9,538 bases of DNA from Campylobacteraceae bacterium (GTDB lineage Bacteria > Campylobacterota > Campylobacteria > Campylobacterales > Sulfurovaceae): contig JALUKJ010000255.1 in the NCBI GenBank assembly GCA_027056615.1, forward strand, positions 1 to 9,538, read 5' to 3'. Shown here in pieces: positions 6,231 to 9,538 of this stretch. The stretch's first letter is position 1. Each line of letters begins with the position of its first letter. The translations under genes and the position numbers were made by a program. The notes under the pieces are model-generated. The model worked only from the letters and a program-made list of their open reading frames with translations. It made no database searches and had not been told where the DNA came from.

Positions 6231-7529
6231 TTATTTCTTTTTTTGAGGTTCTCCAGTTACCACAGAAAATGAAATTTCAGCAATCTCTCTATGCTTCTTA
6301 ATAAAAGCATTCAATTCATCAAGCTTAATACCTTCTATCTTTTTGAGGTCCTCTTTGGTATGACCTAAAGGTTGATTGTTATAGTACTCATGAAAAGCTC
6401 GATTGAGTCGTTGTGAGAGGGTTTCGTTTCTAAGAGGCTCAGAACCTAGTAAAAACTGCTGTGCAGAGCTTAACTCCTCTTGGGTTACACCTTTGTCTAA
6501 AAAGGTTTTAACCACCTCTTTAACAGAAGCTACAGACTCATCTCCACTCTCTATTTTTGTTTGAAGATAACCTGAGAAGTAACTATGAGTTTTATTGCTA
6601 TTGAAACGGCTATACGCTGAGTAGGCTAAACCTTTTTTAACCCTTATCTCCTCCATCATACGTGAACCAAAACCTGAACTTCCTAAGATAAATGAAGCGA
6701 CTTTAGAGAGATAAAGCTCTTTTGAATCATAAGAGACATTTAAAGGGGCTCCAAAATAGACATAAGCTTGTTCACTCTGGACAATCTTCTTTTTAGTCTG
6801 CTCTTTTGCAACAGCTTTCATGGTTGGTAAAGCTTTCACCTCTACTTTAGGTAACAAAGAGAGTACCGAAGTGGCTAACTTTTTTGCCTCTGTTTGGTTT
6901 AAATCTCCACCCATAACTACAATGGCATTATTCACACCCAAATAATTTTTAACTTGTGCTTCAATATCTTCTAACTCTATGCTTTTAACACTCTCTACAG
7001 TTCCTAAAGAGGGTTTAGCTAAAGGAGTATTTGGAAATAACATCTTTTTCATCTCTAATGAAGAGATATAGTCAAAGTCACTCTCCTTTCGTTTTAATGT
7101 ACCTAGAGTTTTAGTCTTAATCTTTTCAAGGGTATCTTTTGAGTAGTTTGGGTCTTGAATTAACTCTTTTAAACGCTCTATTGCTTCAGGGAATTGCTCT
7201 TTTAGTGAACCAACCTCTATAACAAAGGTCTCTTTTCCTGCATGAGCCGAGAGTGAGATAGCATGATTGTCAAGTTTAGTTGCAAAACCTGTACTTCCAT
7301 CTTTTTTTGTTCCATTATTAAGCAGAGAGGCTGTCATTTTAACTAAACCATCTTTGGTATCTGCTAGAGAACCTGCATTTTGAAAAATAAGTTGCATAGA
7401 GGCAATAGGTAGGTTTTTATCCTCTTCAAATATAAATGGTATCTTTGTACCATTAACCTCAATATTGCTAAGGTTAGCACTCATTAAAATTCCTTGTATT
7501 GTTAATATTAAAAATAGTATTTTTTTCAT
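6231..7529 (-). CDS. M16-family (pitrilysin/processing-peptidase-like) protein lacking the zinc motif
   Basis: The product is 432 residues with a Sec signal peptide (MKKILFLILTIQGILMSA, 1-18), so it should be periplasmic. The two-lobed M16 fold is recognisable: NLPIASMQLIFQNAGS and GLVKMTASLLNNGT in the first lobe, then a second lobe with YLSKVASFILGSSGFGSRMM and EEIRVKKGLAYSAYSRF. The catalytic HxxEH of the first lobe is replaced by KMTAS (64-68), so zinc binding and peptidase activity are not expected from this chain alone. The Arg/Tyr pair of the second lobe is kept (R296, Y303). In two-chain M16 enzymes one subunit carries HxxEH and the other the R/Y pair, so this is probably the R/Y partner of an active subunit encoded elsewhere. 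It starts 16 bp after the mqnC stop, with a TAGGT 7 nt before its ATG, so it is likely cotranscribed with mqnC. Confidence 0.88.
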   Translation of the reverse strand: MKKILFLILTIQGILMSANLSNIEVNGTKIPFIFEEDKNLPIASMQLIFQNAGSLADTKDGLVKMTASLLNNGTKKDGSTGFATKLDNHAISLSAHAGKETFVIEVGSLKEQFPEAIERLKELIQDPNYSKDTLEKIKTKTLGTLKRKESDFDYISSLEMKKMLFPNTPLAKPSLGTVESVKSIELEDIEAQVKNYLGVNNAIVVMGGDLNQTEAKKLATSVLSLLPKVEVKALPTMKAVAKEQTKKKIVQSEQAYVYFGAPLNVSYDSKELYLSKVASFILGSSGFGSRMMEEIRVKKGLAYSAYSRFNSNKTHSYFSGYLQTKIESGDESVASVKEVVKTFLDKGVTQEELSSAQQFLLGSEPLRNETLSQRLNRAFHEYYNNQPLGHTKEDLKKIEGIKLDELNAFIKKHREIAEISFSVVTGEPQKKK

Positions 7530-7545
7530 TTTTTAACCTATGGGC

Positions 7546-8607
7546 TTAAAATCGTTCTAAAATTGTATAGGCTGTATTTCGCTTTGCAGGGTGTTCCCCT
7601 ACATCTCGAATAAGCTCTATCATCTCTTGTTGGTTCATAGAGTTTGCTGCTCCTGCTGCTGAGACTACATTCTCTTCCATCATGGTTGAGCCTAAATCAT
7701 TTGCTCCAAACTTTAATGCCATCTGCCCAATGTAACTTCCTTGGGTAACCCATGAGCTTTGAATGTTTGGAACATTATCTAAAAATAGTCTTGCAACAGC
7801 TAAATAACGTAAATATTGGTTAGGAGTTGTCTTTGTAATAGTTGGAAGTTCACGTTTTAATTGTGTATGGTCACTTTGGTAACTCCACATAATAAAGGCT
7901 CTAAAACCACCTGTCTCATCTTGAAGTTGACGTACATAGTCCCAATGCTCTACAATCTCACGTACGGTTTCAACAGTTCCATACATCATAGTAGCTGTTG
8001 ACTTAATGCCTAGCTTATGAGCCTCACGATGAACCTCTAGCCATTTTTGAGTTCCCAATTTTTTAGGAGCAATAATATCACGAACCCTATCGGAAAGTAT
8101 CTCTGCTCCTGCACCTGGAATAGAGCTTAACCCTTTAGCCTTTAACCGTGCCAATACTTCTGAGATTGAGAGCTTAGAACGACCTGCAATATAATCTATC
8201 TCAATAGCTGAAAAACCATGAATAGTAATTGTTGGGTACTTATTATGAATATGCTCTACTAAATCCTCATACCACTCAATTTGAAGTTTTGGATGAACCC
8301 CACCTTGAAAGAGTATCTGTGTTCCACCAATAGCAATTAGTTCCTCTATCTTCTCATCTATCTCATCAAAAGTCAAAATGTAAGAATCTTCTTTTTTCTC
8401 ATGGGTATAAAAGGCACAAAATTTACAGTCAACCCAACAGATATTAGTATAGTTAATATTTCGGTCAACCACAAAGGTTGTTACCCCTTTTGGGTGTAAC
8501 CTCTTTTTTACCTCGGTTGCCATTCGTCCAAGTGTTTTGAGGTCTGCTTTTTCAATTAGCTCTACGGCTTCGTCTATGGTCATTCTTTTGTTGTTTAATG
8601 CACTCAT
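7546..8607 (-). CDS. mqnC: Cyclic dehypoxanthinyl futalosine synthase MqnC (radical SAM)
   Basis: MqnC is the radical-SAM enzyme that cyclises dehypoxanthine futalosine in the futalosine route to menaquinone, the route used by Campylobacterota. The 353-residue product has the [4Fe-4S]/SAM motif CxxxCxxC as C57-WVD-C61-KF-C64 within NYTNICWVDCKFCAFYTHEK. Family segments include GGTQILFQGGVHP, GFSAIEIDYIA, SIPGAGAEILSDRVR and TATMMYGTVET, and near the end GANDLGSTMMEENVVSAAGA. Length and the ICWVDCKFCAFY context favour MqnC over the related MqnE. The start is ATG at 8605-8607, because AAAAGGA lies 5 nt upstream. A further in-frame ATG at 8655 falls inside a type A repeat arm, has no ribosome binding site and would add 16 unrelated residues. 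The M16 gene follows 16 bp downstream. Confidence 0.95.
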   Translation of the reverse strand: MSALNNKRMTIDEAVELIEKADLKTLGRMATEVKKRLHPKGVTTFVVDRNINYTNICWVDCKFCAFYTHEKKEDSYILTFDEIDEKIEELIAIGGTQILFQGGVHPKLQIEWYEDLVEHIHNKYPTITIHGFSAIEIDYIAGRSKLSISEVLARLKAKGLSSIPGAGAEILSDRVRDIIAPKKLGTQKWLEVHREAHKLGIKSTATMMYGTVETVREIVEHWDYVRQLQDETGGFRAFIMWSYQSDHTQLKRELPTITKTTPNQYLRYLAVARLFLDNVPNIQSSWVTQGSYIGQMALKFGANDLGSTMMEENVVSAAGAANSMNQQEMIELIRDVGEHPAKRNTAYTILERF

Positions 8608-8637
8608 TTGTTTCCTTTTTAATATTAAGCTAAAATC

Positions 8638-8738
8638 CTGTAGGTTCGATTTCATCGAACGTCAAAATTAAACATGAAAAAAATAATATTTATAGAAATT
8701 AAGTTTTAATATCACGTTCGATGAAATCGAACCTACAG
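8638..8738. repeat. Type A paired GTAG-hairpin element, copy 2 (nusB/mqnC junction)
   Basis: 101-bp element. The 25-bp arms at 8638-8662 and 8714-8738 are perfect reverse complements, each with GTAG next to the hairpin GTTCGAT-TTC-ATCGAAC. The interior (8661-8715 counted between GAAC and GTTC, 55 nt, AT-rich) is homologous to the interior of copy 3 in the opposite orientation. It fills almost the whole gap between nusB and mqnC. On the mqnC side its arm supplies a misleading in-frame ATG at 8653-8655. It has no coding potential. Confidence 0.9.
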
Positions 8739-8760
8739 ATTTAAAATATTAATGTTATTT

Positions 8761-9213
8761 CTACAGTGGTTTCTCTTTGGGAACTTCTCTCTCTTCAGGT
8801 TTTTCAATATTCGCTACTTCCTCTTTACCAATAGCATCAAGTACAGCGTTAATAAAACGTGGAGATTTATCATCGGCTAACGCTTTTGCTAACTCAATTG
8901 CTTCATTGATAATAATTCTTTTATCAACACCCTCTATCATAATCTCATAACCTGCTAGACGCATAATTGACTTCTCTACTTTTCCAATAGAGTCATAGTC
9001 CCACCCTTTTAGATGTTTTTTTATCTCTGCATCAATAGTTTCTAAATTTTTAATAGTTCCTGCAAAAAGAGCTTTTGAGAACTCTCTTTGTTTATTACGA
9101 ATTTTATCTTCTTCTAAAATAGTATCTGAAAAGAGTCCAATATCTCTGTTTCCTAAATCATAAGCGTAGAGTAAACCTACTACTGCTGTTCTTGCTTGGT
9201 GTCTTGTTGCCAT
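8761..9213 (-). CDS. nusB: Transcription antitermination factor NusB
   Basis: NusB binds boxA RNA with S10 (NusE) and supports antitermination of rRNA operons. The 150-residue product opens with the family signature RHQARTAVVGLLYAYD (4-19). It continues with the all-helical core, including KQREFSKALFAGTIKNLETID, then SIGKVEKSIMRLAGYEIM and the highly conserved KRIIINEAIELAKALADDKSPRFINAVLDAI, given here in pieces as KRIIINEAIELAK and SPRFINAVLDAIGK. A charged tail (EKPEEREVPKEKPL, from about 137) extends past the usual end. The ATG at 9211-9213 begins MATRHQAR. The nearest Shine-Dalgarno-like AAGG is 10 nt upstream, rather far but usable. ribH lies directly upstream on the same strand, the common ribH-nusB order, with a type A repeat between them. 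Confidence 0.95.
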   Translation of the reverse strand: MATRHQARTAVVGLLYAYDLGNRDIGLFSDTILEEDKIRNKQREFSKALFAGTIKNLETIDAEIKKHLKGWDYDSIGKVEKSIMRLAGYEIMIEGVDKRIIINEAIELAKALADDKSPRFINAVLDAIGKEEVANIEKPEEREVPKEKPL

Positions 9214-9242
9214 ATCTATATTGCCTTATTTAAATATATATA

Positions 9243-9264
9243 AAAATTCAAAAGGTTGAATTTT
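9243..9264 (-). other. AU-rich hairpin in the nusB leader
   Basis: A perfect 9-bp inverted repeat: AAAATTCAA at 9243-9251, loop AAGG, TTGAATTTT at 9256-9264. In the minus-strand RNA the stem runs into UUUUUAUAUAU, giving a terminator- or attenuator-like shape about 30 nt before the nusB start. The stem is almost all A-U, so function is uncertain; it may stabilise or process the ribH-nusB transcript. Confidence 0.35.
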
Positions 9265-9292
9265 AATCTATATTTTTATTAATGCCACAATC

Positions 9293-9396
9293 CTGTAGGT
9301 TCGATTTCATCGAACATGATATTAAAATTCAATTTTTATAAATATCATTTTGTTTTTCATGTTTGATTTTGACGTTCGATGAAATCGAACCTACAG
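9293..9396. repeat. Type A paired GTAG-hairpin element, copy 3 (ribH/nusB junction)
   Basis: 104-bp element. The 23-bp arms at 9293-9315 and 9374-9396 are perfect reverse complements, with the same GTAG plus GTTCGAT-TTC-ATCGAAC hairpin as the other type A copies. The 58-nt interior (9316-9373) matches the reverse complement of the copy 2 interior with 6 mismatches, all transitions, and one 3-nt gap. The element starts 17 bp past the ribH stop, inside what is normally a tight ribH-nusB operon. It may act as a 3' stabiliser or partial terminator. Confidence 0.9.
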
Positions 9397-9412
9397 ATTT
9401 GGAACATTTTAT

Positions 9413-9538
9413 TTATTTCTCTAATGAAGTATAAAGATTCATCATCTCAATAAGCCCTGCCATAGCTTCGCCACCTTTGTTACCTGCTTTTGTCCCTGCT
9501 CTCTCAATTGCTTGTTCAATGCTATTAACAGTCAAAAC
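9413..9538 (-). CDS. ribH: 6,7-dimethyl-8-ribityllumazine synthase, C-terminal fragment
   Basis: Lumazine synthase makes the penultimate riboflavin intermediate and assembles into pentamers or larger shells in the cytoplasm. Only the last 41 codons and a TAA stop (9413-9415) lie in the window; the 5' part is past the right edge. The visible sequence [20 protein letters not shown], followed by [21 protein letters not shown], is the typical RibH C-terminus, with the conserved [11 protein letters not shown] segment. The position directly before nusB on the same strand supports the call. Confidence 0.93.
   Translation of the reverse strand, partial: VLTVNSIEQAIERAGTKAGNKGGEAMAGLIEMMNLYTSLEK

Noticed and set aside
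4944..9396. Possible CRISPR array, from repeated ~23-bp palindromic sequences
   Set aside because: The units occur as inverted pairs separated by kilobases with genes between. There is no direct-repeat/spacer periodicity and no cas genes.
9397..9538. FMN riboswitch linked to ribH
   Set aside because: Only the 3' end of ribH is in the window, so its leader is not visible. Nothing here resembles an RFN element.

Overview
The window comes from a low-GC Campylobacterota (epsilonproteobacterial) chromosome, most like a Sulfurovum/Sulfurimonas-type bacterium. The reasons are the encoded protein families (a bamD-lon pair next to proC, MqnC of the futalosine menaquinone route beside an M16 peptidase, ribH-nusB), the AT-rich codon use and the TTG starts. 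The genus is an inference. All clearly recognised genes are housekeeping genes. The unusual content is in the intergenic DNA.

Layout. Positions 1-718 (minus) hold proC, cut by the left window edge. A short AT-rich divergent promoter region (719-807) separates it from a plus-strand operon of bamD (outer-membrane beta-barrel assembly lipoprotein) and lon (ATP-dependent protease). Everything after lon is on the minus strand and converges on it. Read in transcription order from the right edge it is ribH (partial), nusB, mqnC, a signal-peptide M16 peptidase homologue lacking its zinc motif, a one-TM protein with a TPR-like tail (5061-6152), and a soluble TPR protein (3969-4838). No gap exceeds 300 bases without a gene; the largest (4839-5060) is filled by nested inverted repeats.

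The most striking signal is a family of paired, inverted, GTAG-headed hairpins resembling REP/BIME elements. Type A has GTAG followed by the palindrome GTTCGAT-TTC-ATCGAAC, and occurs as three inverted pairs: 4944-5016, 8638-8738 and 9293-9396. Type B has GTAG followed by GGTGCGAT-TGCT-ATCGCACC, and forms one pair at 3911-3997. The elements sit in the junctions ribH/nusB, nusB/mqnC, TM-TPR gene/TPR gene and lon/TPR gene, and in several places they have rewritten gene ends. The lon stop codon is the TAG of a GTAG head. The last residues of both TPR-type genes are repeat-encoded. A spurious in-frame ATG upstream of mqnC also lies in a repeat arm.

One type A pair is nested inside two further concentric inverted repeats (4846-5082, 237 bp). 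This composite lies between two same-strand, same-phase TPR ORFs that may once have been a single gene. Two type A elements share a ~55-nt interior, about 89% identical, in opposite orientation. No transposase (RAYT) gene is in the window.
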